Assembly (NCBI RefSeq): GCF_033723955.1
Contig: NZ_CP137555.1
Location: 558,001 to 622,000 of the forward strand
From: Microbulbifer pacificus
GTDB lineage: Bacteria; Pseudomonadota; Gammaproteobacteria; Pseudomonadales; Cellvibrionaceae
DNA length: 64,000 nucleotides
Direction of reading: 5' to 3'
In this document: one piece after another, positions 9,137 to 17,361 of the stretch
Numbering within the stretch: position 1 is the first letter of the stretch
Layout: each line of letters starts with the position of its first letter
Made by a program: the position numbers and the translations under genes
Notes under the pieces: generated by a model
Told to the model about the DNA's origin: nothing
Seen by the model: the letters and a program-made list of their open reading frames with translations, nothing else
Databases searched by the model: none

Positions 9137-9155
9137 GGTGACTACTTTAGTCACC
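9137..9155. promoter_or_regulatory. Inverted repeat in a divergent promoter region, candidate operator
   Basis: GGTGACTA and TAGTCACC are perfect 8-bp arms separated by CTT. They lie in the 86-base gap between the divergent glyoxalase-like and kynureninase-like genes, ending 23 bases before the latter's ATG. No T tract follows on either strand, so an operator fits better than a terminator. Confidence 0.45.
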
Positions 9156-9178
9156 AGACAAAAAGTTACCAGCGCGAA

Positions 9179-10357
9179 ATGTACCAAAAATACTATCGAC
9201 ATTTTTTACAGGCCGCCCAAAAAGCAGCCTCCGACGCTTGCGACCTGCCAGTTCTGCACATGGCATGCCACTCTCACCACTACTGGCCAGACGTCACCCT
9301 GGACGCCGTCAACGCCTACTGGCAGGACGCCGCACAGATGGCCGACAGCAAGTGGGAGAAAATTTTCGGTGAAAAGATACCCGCCTTCCAGCGCGGCATC
9401 GCCAGTGCCCTGAATCACCCGGCACCGCAACAGATTGCGCTCGCCCCCAACACCCACGAGCTGGTGTACCGGCTGATCAGCGCCTTTGATCTGAACCAGC
9501 CTCTGCGTATTCTCACCACCGATGGCGAATTTTACAGCTTCGCCCGCCAGCTGCTGCGCCTGGAAGAGCTCCCCAATGTGGAAGTGGTGCGCGTGGCCAC
9601 ACAGCCATTCGCCACCCTGCCCCAGCGCTTCGAGCAGGAACTGCAGAGCGGTCGTTACCATCTGGCTTACGCCAGCCAGGTCTTTTTTGATTCCGGCGTG
9701 GCCTTCCCGGGCCTGCTGGAATTGGCCGCGCGCAAGCCCGACACCACCCAGATGGTGATCGACGGCTACCACGCGTTCTTCGCGCGTCCCACAGATCTCT
9801 CCGCCATCGCCGACAAGGTCTTCTACACCGCGGGTTCCTACAAATACCTGGGTGCCGGCGAAGGCATGTGTTTTATGACCATTCCGCGCAATTGCGAGCT
9901 GCGCCCGCTCAACACCGGCTGGTTTGCGGAAATGGCGGAGCTGGAAAACCGCGCGGAAGGTGTAGGGTTTGGCAACGACTGGCTGCGCTTTGCCGGCGCC
10001 ACCATGGACTACTCCCCGCTGTACAAGGCCCTGGCGGTTCTCGACCTGTACGAAAGTGAAGGTATTTCAGTAACCAGCATCCACAATTATGTACTGGGCA
10101 ATCAGCAGCGCTTTCTCGCGGCCATGGACGACGCACAACATCCGCTGCTGAACCACGACAATCTCATCGCCCACGATCTGGAAAATGGCCACGGACATTT
10201 CTTCACCTTCCGCTGCGGCAGCGCGGAAAATGCAGAAAAATTGCAGGAAGAACTGCGGCAAAAAAATGTTCTGTGTGATCGCCGCCAGCAATTATTGAGG
10301 CTGGGTTTTGCGCTCTACCATCCGCAAGAGGAAACCTTCGCGCGCCTGTTCACCTGA
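9179..10357 (+). CDS. Kynureninase-like class V aminotransferase-fold PLP enzyme
   Basis: About 392 residues. The PLP lysine is likely in AGSYKYLGAGEG, which resembles the kynureninase GYKYLN-GGPG motif, and the cofactor-binding Asp is in MVIDGYHAFF. The early CHSHHYWPDV segment also fits kynureninase relatives, which cleave or deaminate amino-acid substrates. The neighbours contain no tryptophan-catabolism genes, so true kynureninase activity is not established. The ATG at 9179 starts the homologous part; the in-frame extension upstream runs through the divergent promoter region and is unlikely to be translated. The ribosome site is weak. Confidence 0.75.
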   Translation: MYQKYYRHFLQAAQKAASDACDLPVLHMACHSHHYWPDVTLDAVNAYWQDAAQMADSKWEKIFGEKIPAFQRGIASALNHPAPQQIALAPNTHELVYRLISAFDLNQPLRILTTDGEFYSFARQLLRLEELPNVEVVRVATQPFATLPQRFEQELQSGRYHLAYASQVFFDSGVAFPGLLELAARKPDTTQMVIDGYHAFFARPTDLSAIADKVFYTAGSYKYLGAGEGMCFMTIPRNCELRPLNTGWFAEMAELENRAEGVGFGNDWLRFAGATMDYSPLYKALAVLDLYESEGISVTSIHNYVLGNQQRFLAAMDDAQHPLLNHDNLIAHDLENGHGHFFTFRCGSAENAEKLQEELRQKNVLCDRRQQLLRLGFALYHPQEETFARLFT

Positions 10358-10424
10358 TATTCATCTTTCCGGCGCAACAATGAGCACCGTCAATGATGTT
10401 TTACTGGCAATAAAAGGATTCGCC

Positions 10425-11147
10425 ATGCAAAAGACTCTGAAACTGTTTTCCGCCGGCCTGCTTGCAGGCCTCGTTGTATTCGCTAGCGGCTGCGGCAGTG
10501 ATTCCGACAAGCGCCCGTCCGGTACGCTGATTTCCATCTCCTCCCAGGGTGAAGCCAGCCAGGCCCCGGACATCGCCAATATTTCCGCCGGTGTTGTCAC
10601 CGAAGCGAGCGAAAGCAGCGCGGCCATGCAGGCCAACGCTGAGCAGATGGACAAACTGATGAAAGCCATTAAAAAGGCCGGCATCGCAGACAAAGACGTA
10701 CAAACCAGCGGCATTAACCTGATGCCCCGTTACGACTACCAACCCAACCGCGAACGCCAGCTACTCGGTTACCAGGCGCACAACACCGTCAGTATTACCG
10801 TGCGCAAGCTGGATGAACTGAGCAAGGTGATCGATCTGCTCACCGCCGCAGGCGCCAACCAGATCCATGGTCCCAGCTTCTCCATCGGCGAGCCGGAACC
10901 ACTGCTGGCCGAAGCCCGTGAAAAAGCTCTGAAGCAGGCCCAGGCCCGCGCGAAATCCTATGCGGATGCCCTCGGCACCAAGGTACTCAGAATCGTGAGT
11001 ATTTCTGAAGGCAGCCATGGCGGCATGCCACGGCCGATGATGCGCGCAGAAATGGCTTCCGCCAAAGACAGTGCCAGCACGCCGATTGCAGTGGGAGAGA
11101 CTTCGGTTTCAGTGAATATGGAACTGGTATTCGAACTGGCGAAATAA
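10425..11147 (+). CDS. SIMPL-domain (DUF541/YggE-like) periplasmic lipoprotein
   Basis: 240 residues. A signal peptide ends with ASGC at residues 21-24, a type II (lipoprotein) cleavage site; the +2 residue is Gly, so outer-membrane sorting is likely. The mature part has the SIMPL pattern: GTLISISSQGEASQAPDIANISAGV at the start, an IQTSG-like motif (VQTSGINLMPRYDY), then YQAHNTVSITVRKLD and a late AREKALKQAQARAKSYADALG helix. The ATG at 10425 has AAAAGGA upstream. Family members are linked to envelope and oxidative stress, without a defined activity. It sits 67 bases after the PLP gene and converges on the amidohydrolase gene. Confidence 0.82.
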   Translation: MQKTLKLFSAGLLAGLVVFASGCGSDSDKRPSGTLISISSQGEASQAPDIANISAGVVTEASESSAAMQANAEQMDKLMKAIKKAGIADKDVQTSGINLMPRYDYQPNRERQLLGYQAHNTVSITVRKLDELSKVIDLLTAAGANQIHGPSFSIGEPEPLLAEAREKALKQAQARAKSYADALGTKVLRIVSISEGSHGGMPRPMMRAEMASAKDSASTPIAVGETSVSVNMELVFELAK

Positions 11148-11187
11148 ATCGAAGCTAAGTCTTCAGACCACTAAACGTGGACGAGAA

Positions 11188-11301
11188 GGTGGCGATACCG
11201 GGTACAGGGTTGTGAGACCTTCCGCGAGAGGGACCTCGCGGAAGAGCCCCCAGGGATGGGTTCACGGCGCGTCTCACAACCCTGTACCCGGTAGCGCCAC
11301 C
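11188..11301. repeat. 114-bp nested inverted repeat
   Basis: The arms 11188-11217 and 11272-11301 are 30-base inverted copies with one mismatch (A against C at the eighth position). Inside lies a second perfect 10-bp stem (11219-11228 with 11235-11244, loop AGGGAC), then a GC-rich single-stranded stretch around CCCCCAGGGATGGG. The whole fills the gap between two convergent genes. It may end transcription in both directions, or it may be one copy of a dispersed intergenic repeat family. There is no T tract and no coding capacity. Confidence 0.85.
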
Positions 11302-11323
11302 GCCACCGATCTAAAATGCAGCG

Positions 11324-12646
11324 CTATTCAGGCTGTTTGAAAACTTCCCCACCTTTCATCACAAACCGCACCCGCTCCAACGCGGTAATGTCTTCCAGTG
11401 GATTGCCAACCACCGCGATCATATCCGCCCACTTACCCGCGGCAATACTGCCCAGTTGATCTTCCACTTTCAAAAGTTGCGCGGCATTCAAGGTGGCTGA
11501 ACGAATGGCGTCGGCGGGGCTCATACCGCCCTGCACCATCAGGGAAAATTCTTTCGCATTGTCGCCGTGGCGGCTGACCCCGGTATCGGTACCGAAGGCA
11601 ATTTTCACCCCCTTCCGGTGGGCACGGTAAAACGTATCCTGGATAAGAGGGCCAATTTTCGCCGCCTTGGTGCGCACCATGTCCGGAAAAAACCCCTCCA
11701 CCGCAGCCTTCTGGGTGACCCAGTCCCCCGCCATCAGCGTGGGCACATACCAGGTGCCGTGCTCCCGCATCAGCGCCATGGTTTCCTCATCCATATAAGT
11801 GCCGTGTTCGACGGAATCCACCCCGGCGCGGATCGCCCGCTCCATACCTTCCTTGCCGTGGGCGTGGACTGCCACGGTAAACCCATAGTCCTTCGCGGTT
11901 GCAACAATCGCCTCCAGCTCATCCTGCATGAATTGCGGATTCTGGCCGCTCTTGGCAACACTCAACACACCGCCGGTGGCGGTGATCTTGATCAGGTCCG
12001 CGCCGTCTTTGTAGCGCTGGCGCACCGCCTCGCGGGCGCTGGCCACGCCGTTTACCACACCATCGGCCGGCCCCGAGCTGCCCATCAGGTCCTGGCGATA
12101 GCCATTGGTGGGATCGGCATGGCCGCCGGTGGTGGCAATGGATTTACCGGCGGTGTACACCCGCGGGCCGACAATGTCGCCGCGATTGATGGCATTGCGC
12201 AGGCTCAAGGTGACATTTTCCTTGTCTCCCAGATCCCGCACGGTGGTAAACCCGGCCATCAGGGTACGCTCGGCGGTATTGACTGCGCGCAAGGTGTAAT
12301 CGGCCGGGTTCCAGGTAAAGGTTTCAACATAGGTACGCGGGCCGTATTCAAAGGCGAGATGGGTATGCATATCCATCAAGCCCGGCAGCACGGTAAACGC
12401 ACTCAGGTCGATCACGCGCTCGCCGTCGCGCCTGGTAAACCCGCGTTCAACGGATTCCACCCGGTCATCGACGATATGTACGGTGCGCTTTTCGTGCAGA
12501 CGGCCGCGTTCGCTATCGAACAGCCAGCCCGCGTGTACCGCGATATTTTCCGCGCTTGAAGCCGACGACCAGGCGAGAACGACGCTTGCCAACAGACGGC
12601 TGAAACCGCGCGTTACAAAATACGATTTTGCTAGATGAGTAGTCAT
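11324..12646 (-). CDS. Secreted metal-dependent amidohydrolase (prolidase/imidazolonepropionase-like)
   Basis: 440 residues with a signal peptide (about residues 1-32, ending ASSA), so it is exported. Binuclear amidohydrolase marks are complete: MDMHTHLAF (two His), the likely carboxylated Lys in LIKITATGG, His in [10 protein letters not shown], His in SVEHGTYMD and Asp in [11 protein letters not shown]. The closest characterised group is the Xaa-Pro/Xaa-Arg dipeptidases of the imidazolonepropionase-like branch, so a role in taking up dipeptides is plausible. The ATG at 12646 has GGGGG upstream. Its 3' end faces the SIMPL gene across the nested inverted repeat. Confidence 0.82.
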   Translation of the reverse strand: MTTHLAKSYFVTRGFSRLLASVVLAWSSASSAENIAVHAGWLFDSERGRLHEKRTVHIVDDRVESVERGFTRRDGERVIDLSAFTVLPGLMDMHTHLAFEYGPRTYVETFTWNPADYTLRAVNTAERTLMAGFTTVRDLGDKENVTLSLRNAINRGDIVGPRVYTAGKSIATTGGHADPTNGYRQDLMGSSGPADGVVNGVASAREAVRQRYKDGADLIKITATGGVLSVAKSGQNPQFMQDELEAIVATAKDYGFTVAVHAHGKEGMERAIRAGVDSVEHGTYMDEETMALMREHGTWYVPTLMAGDWVTQKAAVEGFFPDMVRTKAAKIGPLIQDTFYRAHRKGVKIAFGTDTGVSRHGDNAKEFSLMVQGGMSPADAIRSATLNAAQLLKVEDQLGSIAAGKWADMIAVVGNPLEDITALERVRFVMKGGEVFKQPE

Positions 12647-12774
12647 TGGGCCCCCGGATCTTAGTGGGCCGCGATTTCAGCCGCCCATTTTTATACTGTT
12701 TTTTTACTTATTGATCATGACTTCACTGTCGGTCACAAAAAAGGCGCGATCAATGTAGCGCATTTCCGCGATAT

Positions 12775-12806
12775 AAAAAAAGCCCGGTGCTATCGCAACC
12801 GGGCTT
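12775..12806 (-). terminator. Rho-independent terminator after the M16 protease gene
   Basis: A 9-bp stem (12780-12788 with 12798-12806; AAGCCCGGT/ACCGGGCTT) followed on the minus strand by a T run. It starts 20 bases past the M16 stop codon. Confidence 0.88.
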
Positions 12807-12825
12807 TCGACAAGCCCCGCTAAGG

Positions 12826-15678
12826 CTATTCAGTGGTGGGAATGACTTCCACCTGCCCGATACCAAGTGCCTCGATGTCTTTCTGGATCTTGCTCAGGTC
12901 GCCAACCACCATCCAGGTAAACTGCTCCGGCGCCAGGTATTCCTTCGCCGCCGCCGCCACCTGTTCCTTGGTCAGGGCACTGACCCGCTGGGGGTAGTCC
13001 GCGATATATTCCGGCGGCAACCCTTTTTCTACCTGCCAGGCGATGCTTGAAAGCAACTGCCCTTTGGTCTGGAAGAGCGCACTCTGCTTCAGCACTTCAT
13101 CGTCCTGGTAGTCCTTGAGCTCCACTTCCTCGATCGGCCGCGTACTCAGATAGGCTTTGTACTCTTTCAGTAATTCCTGCATGGCCTGCGCGGTCTTGTC
13201 GGTCTGCACGGGCGCAAACACGATGTACGGGCGCTGTGCCTCCGTATCCAGGGAAACCGCACGCGCACCGTAGGACCAGTGCTTCTCCTCGCGCAAGTTC
13301 ATGTTGATACGCGAAGTGAATTTTCCGGCGATGGCGGATGCCATCGCATCGAAGGCCTCGGCTTTTTCCGGTGTCCACTCCGGCATCACCAATCCCGCCA
13401 TGATGAAGCTCTGTTGCGCGCCCGGGCGGTCGAGCAGGTAGATACGCGGTTTTTCCGGTCGTGCAACCTGCGGGATATTCAGTTTCGGCACCGGATCTTT
13501 TGGTGCGCGCCAGTCGCCCAGGGTATGGTTCAACAGTTTCTGGAGTTCATCCTTGGTGATATCGCCCACCACGGTGAGCTGGGCGTTGTCCGGGCGCAAC
13601 CAGGTCTCGTGGAATTTCAACAGGTCGTCGCGGGTAATCGATTCGATCGCCTCCGGTGTTCCCGAGCCTGTCAGCGGCGCACCGTAGGGGTGATCCTTGC
13701 CAAACAGCAACGGAGGCAGCTTTCGCATCGCCAGCCCCTGGGGCTGCGCCTCTTCCTGTCGAATGGAGTCCAGCCAGTTGGATTTGACCCTGGCCAGGTC
13801 CTCTTCCGGAAATAGCGGACTGGAAATAACATCGCGGAACAGTTCCAGAGAGGATTCCAACTGGGATTTAAGCGCACTGAAACTCAAGGTGTTGTAATCG
13901 AGGCCGCTGCCGGCGCCGATACTCGCGCCCAATTCCTCCTGACGGGCACTGAACGCCAAACTGTCGTATTTGCCCGCGCCCTCACTCAGCATTCGCGCCA
14001 CCACGGATGCAAGGCCAGGCTTGTCGCCATCGGCGGAAGCACCACTGCGATACTGCAGGCTCATGAGAACAACGGGGGTATCGTGACGCTCCGCCAGCAC
14101 TACCTTGAGCCCATTGTCCAGGGTGAAGGACTGCTGTTGTGGAAGCTCGAGCTCCACGGTTTTGTCTACCACCGGCAGTTTGCTGCGATCCACATCTTCG
14201 CCGGCAACCGCGTATTTATCCTTCGGTTGTATCACCAGCGTGAAGTGCTGCGGCTTCAGCCACTTCTGTGCCACGTTTTGCACATCGTTGACGGACACCC
14301 TGGCGTAATCATCAAGTCCCGTCACCAGCGCGTTGGGGTCTTCGTAATAGAACTCCGAGCTGGCGAGAATATCGGTCTTGCCGCCGAAGCCACCGATTTT
14401 TTCCAGCCCCTTCACCAGACTGGCGAACTCGCTCTGCTTGATACGCTTCAACTCTTCCACACTAACACCGGTGCGGGCGAACTCTCGCAATTCCTTATCG
14501 AGTAACTTCTCGACCTTTTCCACCGACACCCCGGGTTTCACGTCCACCATCAATATCAGCTGCCCGGCCAACTGGCGGCCGTAATAAAAGGCGCTGACGC
14601 TGGTGGCGACCTTTTCATCCCGCACCAGGCGGCGGTACAGCAGGGAATTTTTTCGATTCGCCAGCAGGGATGTGAGAAGATCCAGGGCGTTTTCTTCGTC
14701 ACTGCCAATGGCCGGCACATTCCATACTTTGTAAATTCGCGCCTGGGGCACCTGGTCGGTGACCTCGAGACGCTTGTTGACCTGGTTTGGAAGCTCCCAG
14801 TTCTTCAGCTCCTGCGGCACCGAGGTACTGGGAATGCCGCCGAAATACTGGCGGGCTTTCTTCATGGCCTCCTCGACCGTGATATCGCCGGCGATGGCCA
14901 GAATTGCATTGGCGGGCTGGTAGTAATCGGAAAACCACTGCTTGACGTCGTCGAGACTGGCGTTGTCCAGGTCTTCCATGGAGCCGATCGTGGTCCACGA
15001 ATACGGATGGTCTGAGGGGAAAGTATTGGTGGCAATCAAGTCAAACGCCTGGCCGTAAGGCGCATTTTCACCCTGACGTTTTTCGTTCTTGACCACGCCG
15101 CGCTGCTCGTCGAGCTTTTCCTGGCTGATGGCGCCCTTGAAATGCCCCATACGGTCCGATTCCATCCACAGCGCCATATCCAGCGCGCCCTTGGGGACGG
15201 TTTCAAAATAATTCGTGCGATCGTTATTGGTGGTGCCGTTCATATCGGTGGCGCCGGAGCGCTGGAACGGTTCGAAGTACTCGCCGGGGAAGTTTTCCGA
15301 GCCGTTGAACATCAGGTGCTCAAACAGGTGGGCAAACCCGGTTTTGCCGCGGGTCTCATCCTTGGAGCCCACCTTGTACCAGATATTGATCGCCACCACC
15401 GGTGCTTTGGGGTCTTCGTGAACGATGACGGTGAGGCCGTTGTCGAGAACTTCCTTGTGGTATGGCAGCACGATTTTTGGCGGCTCCACAAATGCGTCAT
15501 TACCACTGGCGGCTGCCTTGCTGCTGGCCGCGGCTTCCTTGTCGACGCTGAGTGCCTTGTGCACCTTATGGTCCGCACCGGTTGCCTCCTGCTGGCGGTC
15601 GCAACCAGCCACGCTGCCCAGAAGAAACACGGCTAACAGGCCAGCGGGCCACAGGGCAGTTCGCATATCCATTGTCAT
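12826..15678 (-). CDS. M16-family zinc metallopeptidase, two-domain lipoprotein
   Basis: 950 residues, the size of tandem M16 proteases. A lipoprotein signal ends LLGSVAGC (Cys at about residue 26). The first half has the inverted zinc motif HLFEH (His117, Glu120, His121) inside GFAHLFEHLMFNGSENFPG. The second half keeps the fold but not the zinc motif, as in other bacterial pitrilysin-type clamshell enzymes, where it closes over the peptide. Predicted place is the periplasmic face of a membrane, degrading peptides. The ATG at 15678 has AGGA upstream; ATGs two and four codons later are alternatives. It is followed by its own terminator. Confidence 0.87.
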   Translation of the reverse strand: MTMDMRTALWPAGLLAVFLLGSVAGCDRQQEATGADHKVHKALSVDKEAAASSKAAASGNDAFVEPPKIVLPYHKEVLDNGLTVIVHEDPKAPVVAINIWYKVGSKDETRGKTGFAHLFEHLMFNGSENFPGEYFEPFQRSGATDMNGTTNNDRTNYFETVPKGALDMALWMESDRMGHFKGAISQEKLDEQRGVVKNEKRQGENAPYGQAFDLIATNTFPSDHPYSWTTIGSMEDLDNASLDDVKQWFSDYYQPANAILAIAGDITVEEAMKKARQYFGGIPSTSVPQELKNWELPNQVNKRLEVTDQVPQARIYKVWNVPAIGSDEENALDLLTSLLANRKNSLLYRRLVRDEKVATSVSAFYYGRQLAGQLILMVDVKPGVSVEKVEKLLDKELREFARTGVSVEELKRIKQSEFASLVKGLEKIGGFGGKTDILASSEFYYEDPNALVTGLDDYARVSVNDVQNVAQKWLKPQHFTLVIQPKDKYAVAGEDVDRSKLPVVDKTVELELPQQQSFTLDNGLKVVLAERHDTPVVLMSLQYRSGASADGDKPGLASVVARMLSEGAGKYDSLAFSARQEELGASIGAGSGLDYNTLSFSALKSQLESSLELFRDVISSPLFPEEDLARVKSNWLDSIRQEEAQPQGLAMRKLPPLLFGKDHPYGAPLTGSGTPEAIESITRDDLLKFHETWLRPDNAQLTVVGDITKDELQKLLNHTLGDWRAPKDPVPKLNIPQVARPEKPRIYLLDRPGAQQSFIMAGLVMPEWTPEKAEAFDAMASAIAGKFTSRINMNLREEKHWSYGARAVSLDTEAQRPYIVFAPVQTDKTAQAMQELLKEYKAYLSTRPIEEVELKDYQDDEVLKQSALFQTKGQLLSSIAWQVEKGLPPEYIADYPQRVSALTKEQVAAAAKEYLAPEQFTWMVVGDLSKIQKDIEALGIGQVEVIPTTE

Positions 15679-15824
15679 CTATCCTGATTTTTCGGTTGCT
15701 CTCGGCAAAATTGCACACGGCCGGGCAGAGTCTGCAAAGACAGCTCTCAGACTGAAGGATAGTCGGGAGAAATTCCCCAGGTCAGAAGCACCGGCAAATG
15801 GGGCAAGCGGGTAAAAGTGTAGGC

Positions 15825-15849
15825 GAAAAAACGGGCGCCGTAGCGCCCG
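15825..15849 (-). terminator. Rho-independent terminator after the leucine-type dehydrogenase gene
   Basis: A 7-bp CGGGCGC/GCGCCCG stem (15832-15838 with 15843-15849, loop CGTA) followed on the minus strand by six T residues; 74 bases beyond the stop. Confidence 0.82.
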
Positions 15850-15922
15850 AAAAATACTTCACAGAGAGACGATTTGTCGTCAGGGATTGCGGATCACGCA
15901 CAGGTTTCCTGTGCGGATCGGC

Positions 15923-17011
15923 TTAAGCAGCGGCGGAATCCGCCTTGTTCAGTGCATCCTTGTGCCCAAAGCGCTCTTCGGCAATACGGTCGGCCACGTG
16001 TGCGGTGGTTTCACCGGTTTCATCGGCGCGCTGGAAAACTTCCTGCATGGTGGTGCCGATGGTTTCGATGTGCGCCTTCACTTGCTCGGCGTTGTATTCG
16101 CCCTGCTCCTGGCCGACCTTCTGGTAATAGACATCAATGATGCCACCAGCGTTGATGACATAGTCCGGCGCATACAGGATGCCTTTCTCTTTCAGCACCT
16201 GAGCGTGGCGCTCTTCCGCCAGCTGGTTGTTGGCGGCGCCGGCGATGGCACCCACTTTCAGACGGCTGATGGTGTTGTCGTTGAGGATGGCGCCCAGCGC
16301 ACAGGGGGCGAACAGGTCCACATCCAGATCGAAAATTTCGTCGGCGCCCACCGCAGTCGCACCCAGCTCGTTGACGGCGCGATCGATGTTGTCCTGGAAA
16401 ATATCGGTAACATACAGCTCCGCACCGGCGTCCTTCAGCAGCTTGGCGAGGCGGAAGCCCACATTGCCCACGCCCTGGATAGAAACCTTGAGACCGTTCA
16501 GATCGGTGCGACCCCAGCGGTGTGCAACCGCAGCCTTGAGGCCCACAAATACACCGTATGCGGTAGACGGAGACGGGTCACCACCATGTTCCTGGCCTGG
16601 AATCACACCGGAAACGAACTGGCTGCGCTCGCCGATGATTTTCATATCCGCCACGCTGGTGCCGGAATCTTCGGCCGTGATGTATTTGCCACCCAGGGTA
16701 TTGAGGAAGTCACCCATGGCACGCAGCAGTTCCGGAGTCTTCTGCTTGCGCGGATCGCCGATGATCACGGACTTGCCACCGCCCAGCTTCAGGCCGGCCA
16801 TCGCGGATTTGTAGGTCATGCCGCGGGACAGACGCAGTACGTCTTTCAGGGCCTCGGAATCATCCGCATAAGGCCACATACGGCAGCCGCCGAGGGCGGG
16901 GCCGAGATTGGTGTTGTGGACGGCAATAATGGCCTTCAAACCGCTTTTGGCGTCGTGGTAAAAGGCCACTTCTTCGTGATTATCGTATGCGGGGTGGGAA
17001 AATATGCTCAT
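15923..17011 (-). CDS. Glu/Leu/Phe/Val dehydrogenase, leucine dehydrogenase type
   Basis: 362 residues, the length of leucine/valine dehydrogenases rather than of glutamate dehydrogenases. The substrate domain carries [13 protein letters not shown] and the catalytic-Lys region [19 protein letters not shown]. The NAD domain has [15 protein letters not shown] followed by an acidic strand end, which favours NAD. These enzymes reversibly deaminate branched-chain amino acids to keto acids in the cytosol. GAGAGGATA precedes the ATG. It is divergent from rnb, and no branched-chain catabolic genes are adjacent. The exact amino-acid preference is inferred from family resemblance. Confidence 0.85.
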   Translation of the reverse strand: MSIFSHPAYDNHEEVAFYHDAKSGLKAIIAVHNTNLGPALGGCRMWPYADDSEALKDVLRLSRGMTYKSAMAGLKLGGGKSVIIGDPRKQKTPELLRAMGDFLNTLGGKYITAEDSGTSVADMKIIGERSQFVSGVIPGQEHGGDPSPSTAYGVFVGLKAAVAHRWGRTDLNGLKVSIQGVGNVGFRLAKLLKDAGAELYVTDIFQDNIDRAVNELGATAVGADEIFDLDVDLFAPCALGAILNDNTISRLKVGAIAGAANNQLAEERHAQVLKEKGILYAPDYVINAGGIIDVYYQKVGQEQGEYNAEQVKAHIETIGTTMQEVFQRADETGETTAHVADRIAEERFGHKDALNKADSAAA

Positions 17012-17361
17012 TTCTATCCTCTCCGGAGGCCGGTTTTACAACGGCGCCAGACTCGGCCGATTTTGTCAGCTCCATCCGCAACCGCGCTTTATTCTAGGCC
17101 CCTAAGAATATAGCCTCCAGCACCGTACGGGCATTGCGTTCTTTGCGCCAACAGACCCATCGGTATAAACCACATCCCACATATCGATTTTTATTAGGAT
17201 GAAACAACTCCAGGTAATCATCACCGCCAAATGGTCACCAAACATACAGCAATGTATCCCCCGCCTAACTGGTCTGTAATCCTCCGTCTGGTAGAATCCG
17301 CGCCCAAACAGAACTTCCTCCACGCAGAGAAGCCAACCGAGAAACCACCAGAGAAGCCTCC
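17012..17361. other. Divergent promoter region between the dehydrogenase and rnb genes
   Basis: 350 bases without a credible gene. A minus-strand TAGAAT (17096-17091) could be the -10 of the dehydrogenase gene, and a plus-strand TGGTAGAAT (17289-17297) resembles an extended -10 for rnb. Neither has a good -35. A 73-codon minus-strand frame (17102-17323) has no ribosome site and no family features. Confidence 0.5.
17289..17297 (+). promoter_or_regulatory. Candidate extended -10 promoter for rnb
   Basis: TGG followed by TAGAAT gives a TGn extended -10 about 65 bases upstream of the rnb ATG. The -35 position holds only a weak TGGTCT-like hexamer, which an extended -10 can tolerate. Confidence 0.35.

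Noticed and set aside
15887..17113. 408-codon plus-strand frame over the leucine-type dehydrogenase
   Set aside because: Antisense to a clear dehydrogenase; no start signals.
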